DNA of 64,000 bases from assembly GCF_030232885.1 (NCBI RefSeq), contig NZ_JASPGD010000010.1, positions 1 through 64,000 of the forward strand. The letters are read 5' to 3'. How positions within the stretch are numbered: position 1 is the stretch's first letter; each line of letters opens with the position of its first letter. Below are positions 8,266 to 16,216 of this stretch, in pieces. The position numbers were made by a program, and so were the translations under genes. This DNA comes from Corynebacterium sp. MSK297 (GTDB lineage Bacteria > Actinomycetota > Actinomycetes > Mycobacteriales > Mycobacteriaceae). Under the pieces are notes generated by a model, which searched no databases, was not told the origin of the DNA, and worked only from the letters and a program-made list of their open reading frames with translations.

Positions 8266-9663
8266 TTATACCAGTGCTCCAGTGCCCTCGTGGGCGCCGT
8301 CCAACGCGATTTTCGATATCAACTCGGGAATCACCCTTGGGGTGGCTCCGTACCTATCCTCCAGGAATTGCTTTGCTATATTCGTGCCTCCCCGGATATC
8401 AGGGAAATCTCTCAAGCTGTACAGCTCGCTTGCACCATCTACCTCTTTCTCAGTAAACCAGATTTGCCCAGGCTGAAGATTAAGTTCTGCTTGCGGCATG
8501 AGCAGGGAAATATCATGCGTTGAGAAAATGAGCTGTGCATGGTGGGGATTCAGCTCCGGTGTTTGGAAAACCCTGACAATTTCCGCGGCGAGCTTTGGAT
8601 GCAGGCTTGAACTCAATTCATCAACGCACAACACAGTTCCGTTCCGTAGTACCTCCACCATCGGAATCGCTAATGCTAGCCACGCAAGCGTTCCGGAGGA
8701 CTGGTCATTGATTCCGAACTTTGGCTGTGGGGCGTCGGAATGAATAGTTTTATGGGTAAACTGCAGTGACCTTTGAATAAGCTCGTGCGTTTCTTTCTCA
8801 CTATGTTCGCGCTTGGGAATCTCTGCGGATGCAGCATGCTCGGGAGCGTCGTTCTCAAATACATCCATGATAGTGCGCAGGCGTTTCGCAATGTCATTCG
8901 GCAGCTTTTGGATATCCACGTCAATTTTTTGGATGCCGAAATCACTTACTTGCGCAAGAGCGCTGAAATCATCGAGATGGATATTTCCTTTATCCAATTC
9001 TTCGGTGATTCGGTGCAAGCGCAAGTTACGTTCCTCATCATCGACGCCTATGATGAGTAAACCATCCCTAATCTTTTGTGCAATAACCCCGAGTTGTCCG
9101 CGGCCAGTCATGCCAGCACGGGATAAGGCTAACTCTCGGTGCGTGACTTCGAACTTGCCACCCAAACCTGCAGCAAGCTTTAACTTCACACCGTCTTCTG
9201 ATTGTTCTCGGGAAAGAAGAGTAGTTGCGCGTGAGGATCGGTATACTTGAAGAATTTCATGCCTAAAACCCCGTGGCGTCACATCGAACTCGTAATGGAA
9301 CCGTGTTTCGCCGGGGGTAGGGTTCGCTTGGCTATAGTCTGCATCGAGGGTGAAGTCGATGGAATATGCGCTCGGTTGTTCACGAGCCTCGCCCAGTAGG
9401 AATGGTGCGTGGGGAACACTTGCGCGATTCAGCCATTCGCCAGAAGATGCACTGAGCGCAGACCACAGATATTTCAAGGCGTCGATGACAGTCGTTTTAC
9501 CTGAAGCGTTCGCACCGTAGATGGCAATTACTGGAAAAACGTTTTCGGCCCAGCTATCACCAGAGTCCGGAATATTCGAGGTGAAATGCGGGCGCGTCAG
9601 TTCCAGATGGAATTCGTCGCGAAAACTCCGGTGGTTTTCAACGACGAGATTCAGCAGCTTCAT
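8266..9663 (-). CDS. rloA: RloA-like SMC/OLD-type ATPase
   Basis: A 465-residue ATPase of the AAA_15/AAA_21 type. It opens MKLLNLVVENHRSF and has Walker A YGANASGKTT (about residues 50-59), a signature-like SSGTLAWLALA, Walker B LCVDELSSSLHP and a STHD switch region. Such ATPases pair with TOPRIM or HNH effectors in abortive-infection systems (OLD, AbiL, PARIS, retron types) and sense phage invasion. I chose the ATG at 9663 because it follows GTGGGGAG and begins the conserved strand; an upstream in-frame start at 9723 would add 20 unrelated residues. It is the first gene of the rloA-rloB pair. Confidence 0.85.
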   Translation of the reverse strand: MKLLNLVVENHRSFRDEFHLELTRPHFTSNIPDSGDSWAENVFPVIAIYGANASGKTTVIDALKYLWSALSASSGEWLNRASVPHAPFLLGEAREQPSAYSIDFTLDADYSQANPTPGETRFHYEFDVTPRGFRHEILQVYRSSRATTLLSREQSEDGVKLKLAAGLGGKFEVTHRELALSRAGMTGRGQLGVIAQKIRDGLLIIGVDDEERNLRLHRITEELDKGNIHLDDFSALAQVSDFGIQKIDVDIQKLPNDIAKRLRTIMDVFENDAPEHAASAEIPKREHSEKETHELIQRSLQFTHKTIHSDAPQPKFGINDQSSGTLAWLALAIPMVEVLRNGTVLCVDELSSSLHPKLAAEIVRVFQTPELNPHHAQLIFSTHDISLLMPQAELNLQPGQIWFTEKEVDGASELYSLRDFPDIRGGTNIAKQFLEDRYGATPRVIPELISKIALDGAHEGTGALV

Positions 9664-9748
9664 GCTCCCCACTGTATCCCAAGACCGGATATTCGTAAAA
9701 AAATTCCGATAAAGACATTTCAAGAACTATTCGGTTTGATTCTTCTGT

Positions 9749-9770
9749 GCCTGCTAGCATCAAAGCAACA
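9749..9770 (+). repeat. 22-bp direct repeat, left copy
   Basis: A perfect 22-bp match to 11675-11696 (begins GCCTGCTAGC, ends AAAGCAACA). In this copy 36 bp separate it from a second shared block, CACGGCATCGGCAA (9807-9820); in the right copy the same block (one mismatch) follows directly. It lies upstream of rloA, just as the right copy lies upstream of the ImmA-type gene, and marks the outer edge of the rloAB cassette. Confidence 0.85.
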
Positions 9771-9816
9771 GCGCGAGACCGTACACAGCAGCTGCATGAA
9801 GTAGGCCACGGCATCG

Positions 9817-9947
9817 GCAAATTCGATGCTTTGGTCAATGACATCAGCACTGGCTTGCCCGCAGAAATTGCTGCAGGCCGGAAACAATACGAGTATTGCC
9901 GGGGTAAACTACTGAGCTTCGAGCCCGCAGCTACAACTCAACAGTGA
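9817..9947 (+). pseudogene. Duplicated 3' end of hsdS
   Basis: Bases 9817-9930 match 7558-7671 of hsdS at clearly more than 80% identity and encode [20 protein letters not shown], then [16 protein letters not shown]. The rest of hsdS is absent. Differences such as YYRD to YCRG show it is not a fresh copy. It lies between the rloAB and PIN/ImmA cassettes, so it is probably the stump of an older hsdS or was carried in with a second cassette. Confidence 0.85.
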
Positions 9948-9964
9948 TGGCCAAACTTTGTGAA

Positions 9965-10450
9965 TTAGAACTGGATGTTTTCGGATTTCAGAAATTCAAG
10001 GTTCGTGTAACAACTGACACCGAAAGCAGCTGCAGCATCAGGAATCTTCACACGATTAATTTTTTGCGGGCTCGCAGTCTCATTCGTTAACAGTGTGAGC
10101 CTGCGTGCTGCTGCACTCGCAACCAACCAAGAATCCGCGTGATTAAGAAAATCCCGCACAGCTTTCGTCTGGTAAGCAGGATTCCGTTCGAATCGGGCCC
10201 ATTGAGTAACCTCAGCGTACAAACCTAACTCGGCAGAATCCTTTGTTAGCAGACGATCTTTGGGCACGGTGGCCTCCAACCAACGAATCTTATCGTCGTC
10301 TTTTTTCTTTAACTCTTCATAGACCTGTTCGTGAACACAAAATTCACCGGAAGAAAGTCTGGCCTCAAAAACCTTCCAGTACGAGGGAAACACCGAGCGC
10401 GGGTAATAGTTAAATGCATTAAGCAAGATGTTTGTGTCTACTAAATACAT
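9965..10450 (-). CDS. PIN-like domain protein (DUF4411 type), putative toxin RNase
   Basis: A 161-residue protein beginning MYLVDTNILLNAFNYYP, the PIN strand with the first acidic residue (D5). Further acidic positions fit the PIN layout: EE at 45-46, HADSWLVA with D106, and LLTNE with E124. PIN-fold proteins are metal-dependent RNases and usually toxins. It begins immediately after the stop of the upstream Xre/ImmA gene with no gap, so the two are co-expressed. This pairing (peptidase-regulator first, DUF4411-like PIN second) recurs as a putative toxin-antitoxin module. The family number is from memory; the toxin role is inferred. Confidence 0.8.
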   Translation of the reverse strand: MYLVDTNILLNAFNYYPRSVFPSYWKVFEARLSSGEFCVHEQVYEELKKKDDDKIRWLEATVPKDRLLTKDSAELGLYAEVTQWARFERNPAYQTKAVRDFLNHADSWLVASAAARRLTLLTNETASPQKINRVKIPDAAAAFGVSCYTNLEFLKSENIQF

Positions 10451-11584
10451 TTAAGCGACTCCCTGGACACGTCCCACAAGAGCGTCGAGCGTCGCTGTCT
10501 TTGCAATACCCAGTTGGCGGGAAGCCTCCACACCATCGATATCACCATCGAGCAAAGCCCCAGTTACTGATTCAACAAACCGCGCACCGAGGCGACTATT
10601 TATCGCGCGATAATAATCTCCTCCACCGCTTGGCGCCGTGTTCACGGGGCGATCAGGGCGTGACCTAAGGAAAGCAGAAGCCTCACTGCGGGAAACTAAC
10701 TGTGCATCAACCAAGCTCCAGGTTGTTACTTCAGCCGAAACACCAAACCTCTTAGATGCCCTATCGCACGCATCCTCGAGGCTCATTGATTGCGCCCAAA
10801 TCTCCGCGAGCGCTGCTCGTGGCAATAATAATTCCGCAGCAAACTGATTACACCAGCGCTCAATTTTCTGATGCTCGTTTCGCTCACCACTAACCCCGGG
10901 CTTTCCCAGAAGCACATGCCCAAGCTCATGCGCCAAGCTGAAAAACTGACCGGCCTTTGCATCAGTGCCGTTCACGAAAACCAACGCAAACCCGCGGTCC
11001 AGCAACGTGAAACCACGAAATTCTGCGACATCCAATTTCCGACTCGTGTTGTTATCAACAATCGCCGTGCGCATCACCAACAAGCCGAGATCTTCCATCG
11101 CGTGGCTCAAAGCCGTACGAACATCGCGCCCGTGTTGCGGGCCCGCATTCCACTTCGTGTTTTCCAAAAAGTATTCAACGGCAGCAGCAGGAGTATCTGC
11201 TAAGGAAAATCGGTGTACTAATTCCGGAGGGGCTTCCCCAAGAAAAAACTGATAATCCGTATACCAGCGCAGGCGTCCCTCGCAGTTAATGATCGTCTGC
11301 TCAAGCTCTGGGCTAATTTGTCTAAGCTGCCGACTGCCGGTCGTGCGGAAATCGGGCAGGGCAGGAGTATCGTCGACAGGCTGGTCAAGCAACAGATAAC
11401 CGAATGGCACCCCAGCAAGGCCTGCTAATTTTTCGGCTTGCTTCAAAGTTGGTTGTTTCTCGCCACTCAGCCACTGCGGCAACGCGCGGAAATCCTGCTT
11501 AGCTTCAAGCTCGTCCTGCGACATCCGGATACGCGCAAGAGCCCACCGCAAGACAGGTTGTGCAATAGCTACGCGTAGAGTCAT
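10451..11584 (-). CDS. Xre-type regulator fused to an ImmA/IrrE metallopeptidase
   Basis: A 377-residue protein with an N-terminal helix-turn-helix-like region (about 10-65, ARIRMSQDELEAKQ then LPQWLSGEKQPTLKQAEKLA) and a C-terminal zinc peptidase domain of the COG2856 type with FSLAHELGHVLLG (HExxH, H219-E220-H223). Proteins of this type act as antitoxin-regulators or cleave repressors. I chose ATG 11584, where conserved sequence begins; the longer open frame to 11749 runs through the intergenic repeat. It is divergent from hsdR with a 146-bp gap and directly precedes the PIN gene. Confidence 0.87.
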   Translation of the reverse strand: MTLRVAIAQPVLRWALARIRMSQDELEAKQDFRALPQWLSGEKQPTLKQAEKLAGLAGVPFGYLLLDQPVDDTPALPDFRTTGSRQLRQISPELEQTIINCEGRLRWYTDYQFFLGEAPPELVHRFSLADTPAAAVEYFLENTKWNAGPQHGRDVRTALSHAMEDLGLLVMRTAIVDNNTSRKLDVAEFRGFTLLDRGFALVFVNGTDAKAGQFFSLAHELGHVLLGKPGVSGERNEHQKIERWCNQFAAELLLPRAALAEIWAQSMSLEDACDRASKRFGVSAEVTTWSLVDAQLVSRSEASAFLRSRPDRPVNTAPSGGGDYYRAINSRLGARFVESVTGALLDGDIDGVEASRQLGIAKTATLDALVGRVQGVA

Positions 11585-11674
11585 CACGGCCTCCTTGTGC
11601 TCACGCCGTTGTGCGTCGATGAGATAACAACAGGCTACAACACCTGCGAAACATATGGCTCGAGCAGCAATAAA

Positions 11675-11696
11675 GCCTGCTAGCATCAAAGCAACA
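11675..11696 (+). repeat. 22-bp direct repeat, right copy
   Basis: Perfect copy of the repeat at 9749-9770, lying between the divergent ImmA-type gene and hsdR. The adjoining block CACGGCGTCGGCAA (11697-11710) also matches the left copy with one mismatch and contains one instance of the dispersed 10-mer CGTCGGCAAG. Confidence 0.85.
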
Positions 11697-11730
11697 CACG
11701 GCGTCGGCAAGCAATAATCGGAAGGCTCAG

Positions 11731-14700
11731 ATGATCGACAACCCCGCACGCAATTACGATCCGGTTGCGGTATCGGAAGAATCGACCGTCGTCGCAGAAT
11801 ACATCGCGGAACCAGCCGAAGAAACCGCCTACCAATCCGAGGCAGAACTCGAACGTGAATTCATTAGCATTTTGCGCTCCCAAGCCTACGAGCAACTGCC
11901 GATCCACACCGAAGACCAGCTGCTGGCCAACCTGCGCACCCAGCTCGAGCGCCTCAACAACGTGCAGTTCAGCGATGCAGAATGGACCCAGTTTTTCGAT
12001 AACCACGTCGCCGGTGCCAATGACGGCATCAAAGAAAAGACCATTCGTATCCAAGAAGACCACATCCAACCCTTGGTGCGTGACGACGGCAGTACCAAAA
12101 ATATCCGCCTGTTGGACAAGAAAAACATCCACAACAACCACCTGCAGGTGATCAACCAATACGAGGTCGGCAAAACCGAAGGCGGTGCCGCCTACTCCAA
12201 CCGCTACGACGTCACCATCCTGGTCAACGGCCTGCCCCTCGTACACGTCGAGCTGAAACGCCGCGGTGTGGATATCCGCGAAGCCTTCAACCAGATCGAC
12301 CGCTACCAGCGCCACAGCTTCTGGGCCGAACGCGGGCTGTTCCAATACGTACAACTATTCGTCATCAGCAACGGCACGCTGACGAAGTATTATTCCAACA
12401 CCACCCGCGCGCAGCACGTAGAAAACTCCACCCGGGGCGGGAAAACCAAAACCTCGAACAGCTACGAATTCACCTCCTGGTGGGCCGATGCCAACAACAA
12501 ACCAATCGAAGAACTCCCAGCCTTCGCCCGCACGTTCTTCGCCAAACGCACCCTGCTGAACATCCTGACGAAGTTCTGCGTGCTCACCTCCGACCATCTG
12601 TTGCTGGTCATGCGCCCTTACCAAATCGTGGCTACAGAGCGCATCCTGCAAAAGATCACCATTGCCACCAACTACAAAAAGCTCGGCACCATCGACGCCG
12701 GCGGCTACGTGTGGCACACCACCGGATCCGGCAAAACCTTAACCTCGTTCAAGACGGCACAGCTGGCATCGCGGATGGACAGCGTCAACAAGGTCCTGTT
12801 CGTCGTAGACCGCAAAGACCTCGACTACCAAACCATGCGCGAATACGACCGCTTTGAAAAAGGCGCAGCCAACTCCAACACCTCGACGAAGGTGCTGAAA
12901 CAACAACTTGAAGACCCTAACGCGCGCATCATCATTACGACGATCCAGAAGCTCTCGACGTTGTTGAAACGCGAGAAAAACCACGATGTGACCAATCAAC
13001 ACGTCGTGATCATTTTCGACGAATGCCACCGCTCCCAATTTGGGGATATGCACACGCTCATCACTCGTTCGTTCAAACGCTACAACCTCTTCGGATTTAC
13101 CGGCACGCCTATCTTCGCCGTGAATAGCGTCGGCGGCGGAAACCCTAATCTGCGCACCACCGAACAAGCCTTTGGCGAAAAGCTCCACACTTACACCATC
13201 GTGGATGCCATCAGCGATAAAAACGTGCTGCCGTTTCGCGTGGACTACATCAACACGATGCGTGCTAGCCATGCCAGCGAATCTAATGCCGCCAACGGCT
13301 CTGGCGACACAGGCTCTGGTGCCAAGGGCTCTGGCGAGGTGGAAGTCAGCGCGATTGATAGGGAAGCAGCTCTGCTGGCCCCACAGCGCATTACCGGGGT
13401 GGTCTCTTATATTCGGAGGCATTATGACCAGAAAACACTGCGTGCCACCAGCTACGAACACTCCGTCGTCACCAACGTTGCGCAGGCCTCCCGCGGACGC
13501 AAAGCCGAAGAAACCGTGAACGCCGCGCGCCGGGTAAAAGGCTTCAACGCGCTGTTTGCAGTCTCCTCGATCACCGCCGCGAAACTCTACTACCAAGAAT
13601 TCGCACGCCAGCAAGAAGGACTACCCAGGGACAAACGGTTGCGCTTAGGCATGATCTATTCCTACGGCGTCAACGAAGCCACCGCCGACGGCAGCCTGGA
13701 TGAAGAAGGCTTCGATGCTGAGCGCTTGAGCGGCGATTCACGGGAATTCCTCGACGCGGTCATCGCCGATTACAACAACATGTTCGGAACCAGCTACGAC
13801 ACCTCGGCAGATAGCTTCCAAAACTATTACAAAGACTTGTCCATGCGGCTGAAGAACAAAGAGCTCGACCTGGTGATCGTCGTGAACATGTTCCTCACCG
13901 GCTTCGACGCCACCACGATGAACACGCTATTCGTCGACAAGAATCTTCGGGCCCACGGGTTGATCCAGGCGTATTCACGCACCAACCGCATTTTGAATTC
14001 TGCCAAAGCCTACGGCAACATCGTGTGCTTCCGTGACCTGGAAGAAGAAACGAACAAGGCGCTGGAGTTATTCGGCAACAAAGACGCGCGCAGCATCGTC
14101 ACGCTGAAACCATTTGTGGAGTATTACGACGAGTACGCCGAGAAAGTCACCGAACTGCTGGATACCTACCCGCTGGGCGAGCGGATTGTCGGCGAGCATG
14201 CACAAAAGGAATTCATTGCCCTGTTCGGCGCTATCTTGCGGCTGCAGAACATTCTGACGGCGTTCGATGATTTTGCCGGTAAAGAAATCTTGAGTGAACG
14301 GCAAGCCCAGGACTACCGCAGCCGCTACCTGGACTTATACAACGATTTCCGCAGAACTGAGCAAGTAGAAAAAGAAAATATCAACGATGATGTTGTCTTT
14401 GAGATAGAACTGGTCAAACAAGTTGGCATCACCGTCGATTATATTTTGCTGCTGGTAGAAAAATACCGGGAGGCACACGGAGACCGCGAAGGCAGCGACG
14501 ATGCCGAAATTCGCGCACAAATTACCCGTGCGGTAGATTCCAGCCCGCAGCTGCGGAACAAGAAAGACTTGGTAGAAGAATTCGTCGATTCCGTTACCGT
14601 GACAACCGCCGTTGATGAGGCCTGGCCAGCATACGTGCGACGCAAAATGGCGCAAGAACTGAACCGCATTATCGAAGGCGAAAAATTAAAAGCAGATGCT

Positions 14701-14925
14701 ACCTGGGATGTGGTACCCGCTGCTTTCGGCAGCGGAGCGACCTACCTGGGCGGGGCGAAAATCGCGAAACTGCTGCCTCCGATGTCGCGGTTTAGCCGCG
14801 GCGGCGAGGACCGGAAAGAAAAACAATCGCGGGTTGAACAGAAACTGCACGAGTTATTGGTGCGGTTTGATCCGCTGTTTGTGGAGGATGGGTCTGCTGA
14901 GCTCATGCAGATTCGTGGGGCGTAG
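11731..14925 (+). CDS. hsdR: Type I restriction endonuclease subunit R
   Basis: A 1064-residue HsdR, full length. The N-terminal nuclease domain holds the PD-(D/E)xK-like pair YDVTILVNG and VHVELKRRG (about residues 155-180). The motor domains follow, with Walker A TTGSGKTLTSF (about 330-340), the DECH box (about 429-432) and GFTGTPIF. A helical tail binds the methylase. It translocates and cuts unmodified DNA. Start ATG 11731 precedes the conserved AELEREFISIL helix. It ends 23 bp inside the convergent sirtuin gene. Normally adjacent to hsdS, it is here displaced by about 4 kb of cargo. Confidence 0.95.
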   Translation: MIDNPARNYDPVAVSEESTVVAEYIAEPAEETAYQSEAELEREFISILRSQAYEQLPIHTEDQLLANLRTQLERLNNVQFSDAEWTQFFDNHVAGANDGIKEKTIRIQEDHIQPLVRDDGSTKNIRLLDKKNIHNNHLQVINQYEVGKTEGGAAYSNRYDVTILVNGLPLVHVELKRRGVDIREAFNQIDRYQRHSFWAERGLFQYVQLFVISNGTLTKYYSNTTRAQHVENSTRGGKTKTSNSYEFTSWWADANNKPIEELPAFARTFFAKRTLLNILTKFCVLTSDHLLLVMRPYQIVATERILQKITIATNYKKLGTIDAGGYVWHTTGSGKTLTSFKTAQLASRMDSVNKVLFVVDRKDLDYQTMREYDRFEKGAANSNTSTKVLKQQLEDPNARIIITTIQKLSTLLKREKNHDVTNQHVVIIFDECHRSQFGDMHTLITRSFKRYNLFGFTGTPIFAVNSVGGGNPNLRTTEQAFGEKLHTYTIVDAISDKNVLPFRVDYINTMRASHASESNAANGSGDTGSGAKGSGEVEVSAIDREAALLAPQRITGVVSYIRRHYDQKTLRATSYEHSVVTNVAQASRGRKAEETVNAARRVKGFNALFAVSSITAAKLYYQEFARQQEGLPRDKRLRLGMIYSYGVNEATADGSLDEEGFDAERLSGDSREFLDAVIADYNNMFGTSYDTSADSFQNYYKDLSMRLKNKELDLVIVVNMFLTGFDATTMNTLFVDKNLRAHGLIQAYSRTNRILNSAKAYGNIVCFRDLEEETNKALELFGNKDARSIVTLKPFVEYYDEYAEKVTELLDTYPLGERIVGEHAQKEFIALFGAILRLQNILTAFDDFAGKEILSERQAQDYRSRYLDLYNDFRRTEQVEKENINDDVVFEIELVKQVGITVDYILLLVEKYREAHGDREGSDDAEIRAQITRAVDSSPQLRNKKDLVEEFVDSVTVTTAVDEAWPAYVRRKMAQELNRIIEGEKLKADATWDVVPAAFGSGATYLGGAKIAKLLPPMSRFSRGGEDRKEKQSRVEQKLHELLVRFDPLFVEDGSAELMQIRGA

Positions 14926-15664
14926 CGCGCCTGCCAGCGAGTATGCGGGGCAGAGCCTCCGCAGCGGTGGCTGTGACAACCACGCTGGCTAGCTGTGATA
15001 AATCCGTCGGTTGCGGGCTGACCTCCACGATCGGAATACCACGCCTATACGCCGTCACAGGCAGCCCGGCGGCAGGGTAGACCACCCCAGAAGTGCCCAC
15101 GATGAGCAGCGCGTCCGCCGTGGACATTCGACGTTCCGCCTCTACCCACTCATTTTGTGGCAACGGCTCGCCAAACCAGACCACGCCTGGCCGAATGAGC
15201 CCACCGCACTCCCTGCATTCTGGTGGCGTAATCTTGTCCACTGGTCTGGTAGGCAGGGCAATCTGCTCACGATAAGGCGTTGCGCAATCCGTGCAGCGGA
15301 ATTCAAACAAAGAACCATGCAAGTGGGCAACATCTTCACTGCCTGCGCGTTCATGCAGATTATCAATGTTTTGCGTTGTCACGGTCACTTCTCGTGCTGC
15401 TGCCAGGGCGTGGTGTCCGGCGTTGGGCTCGGCGCGTTGTGCCAAGTGTGCGCGCCACAAATACCAGGCAAACATGGTTTCTGGATCGTGATGCCACGCG
15501 TCAATCGAGGCCATCGCCTGCGGGTCCACGTTCTCCCACAAGCCAGTCTGCGCGTCCCGGTAAGTGGCGATCCCACTATCCGCACTCATACCCGCGCCAG
15601 TGAACACTTCCACCTGGTTGGCGTCGGCAAGAATCTCGTGGGCGTCGATAAGAGATTGCTTCAT
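14903..15664 (-). CDS. cobB: NAD-dependent sirtuin deacylase, SIRT5-like
   Basis: A 253-residue class III sirtuin. It has FTGAGMSADSGIATYRD (21-37) for NAD binding, QNIDNLHERAG (98-108), the catalytic His in HLHGS (H116), zinc cysteines C124, C127, C150 and C153, and VGTSGVVYPAAGLP near the C-terminus. The helix WYLWRAH carries Tyr68-x-x-Arg71, the pair that in SIRT5/CobB-type enzymes binds the acyl carboxylate, so succinyl-lysine removal is expected besides deacetylation. ATG 15664 is the natural start. Its end overlaps the hsdR end, so it probably marks the right border of the defence insertion. Confidence 0.93.
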   Translation of the reverse strand: MKQSLIDAHEILADANQVEVFTGAGMSADSGIATYRDAQTGLWENVDPQAMASIDAWHHDPETMFAWYLWRAHLAQRAEPNAGHHALAAAREVTVTTQNIDNLHERAGSEDVAHLHGSLFEFRCTDCATPYREQIALPTRPVDKITPPECRECGGLIRPGVVWFGEPLPQNEWVEAERRMSTADALLIVGTSGVVYPAAGLPVTAYRRGIPIVEVSPQPTDLSQLASVVVTATAAEALPRILAGRRATPHESA

Positions 15665-15733
15665 GCCGCAAGCCTACGGTGTGGTGCGGGTTAGCCACCG
15701 TAATCAGGCTCAAGAGTGCATGTAACTCACTAC

Positions 15734-15997
15734 CTAGCTCGCGGCAGATTTGCCCTGCTTGCTCTGCGAGTTACTTTTCGTGCCACCACTCTGCACGCGT
15801 TGTTTCCGGTTGGATAGCCACAGCCAGATCACCAGGATGAGCAGAAAACTCAGCACTGCAAATGCCACGAATGCCAAAGAGATCACCACGGTATTGCGCG
15901 GCTCGTCGAAAAAGATCATGACCACGACCGAGGCTGCGAAGATTGCAGCGAAGAAGGTGATCAGCCAATTCTTTTTCGTGTGCTCTTTGAAGGACAT
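15734..15997 (-). CDS. Small two-helix membrane protein
   Basis: An 87-residue protein with two close membrane helices (about residues 10-27 and 36-58), then a basic-polar tail (NRKQRVQSGGTKSNSQSKQGKSAAS). I chose ATG 15997 (MSFKEHTKKN); a start 36 bases upstream is possible. No family recognised and function unknown. It is divergent from norB, with 219 bp between, and lies 69 bp upstream of the sirtuin on the same strand. Confidence 0.6.
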   Translation of the reverse strand: MSFKEHTKKNWLITFFAAIFAASVVVMIFFDEPRNTVVISLAFVAFAVLSFLLILVIWLWLSNRKQRVQSGGTKSNSQSKQGKSAAS

Positions 15998-16216
15998 ATT
16001 TTTAATTTTAAGGGGGGTGCGTTGTGGAGACAATTTTTACCGTGCCACAACAATTACACGGCGTATTCAACTGGCCGTTTATGGACTTACATCTTTTGAA
16101 GGAACCTATTAGTGACCCTGCTGGTTATGAATTATTTTTTGAATATTTTATGAGGTATTTATAGGACTGTACACAGGTTTTCTGTGGGCAGTCTTATAGA
16201 TGGGATTTGGGTCATC

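Noticed and set aside
7671..9663. PARIS (AriA-AriB) system
   Set aside because: The small partner shows the RloB hallmark NPQFELWLLLH rather than DUF4435 features, so RloA-RloB is the better name despite the similar ATPase.
12739..13614. A 291-codon open frame antisense to hsdR
   Set aside because: It overlaps the helicase motifs of hsdR on the opposite strand and has no recognisable domain.
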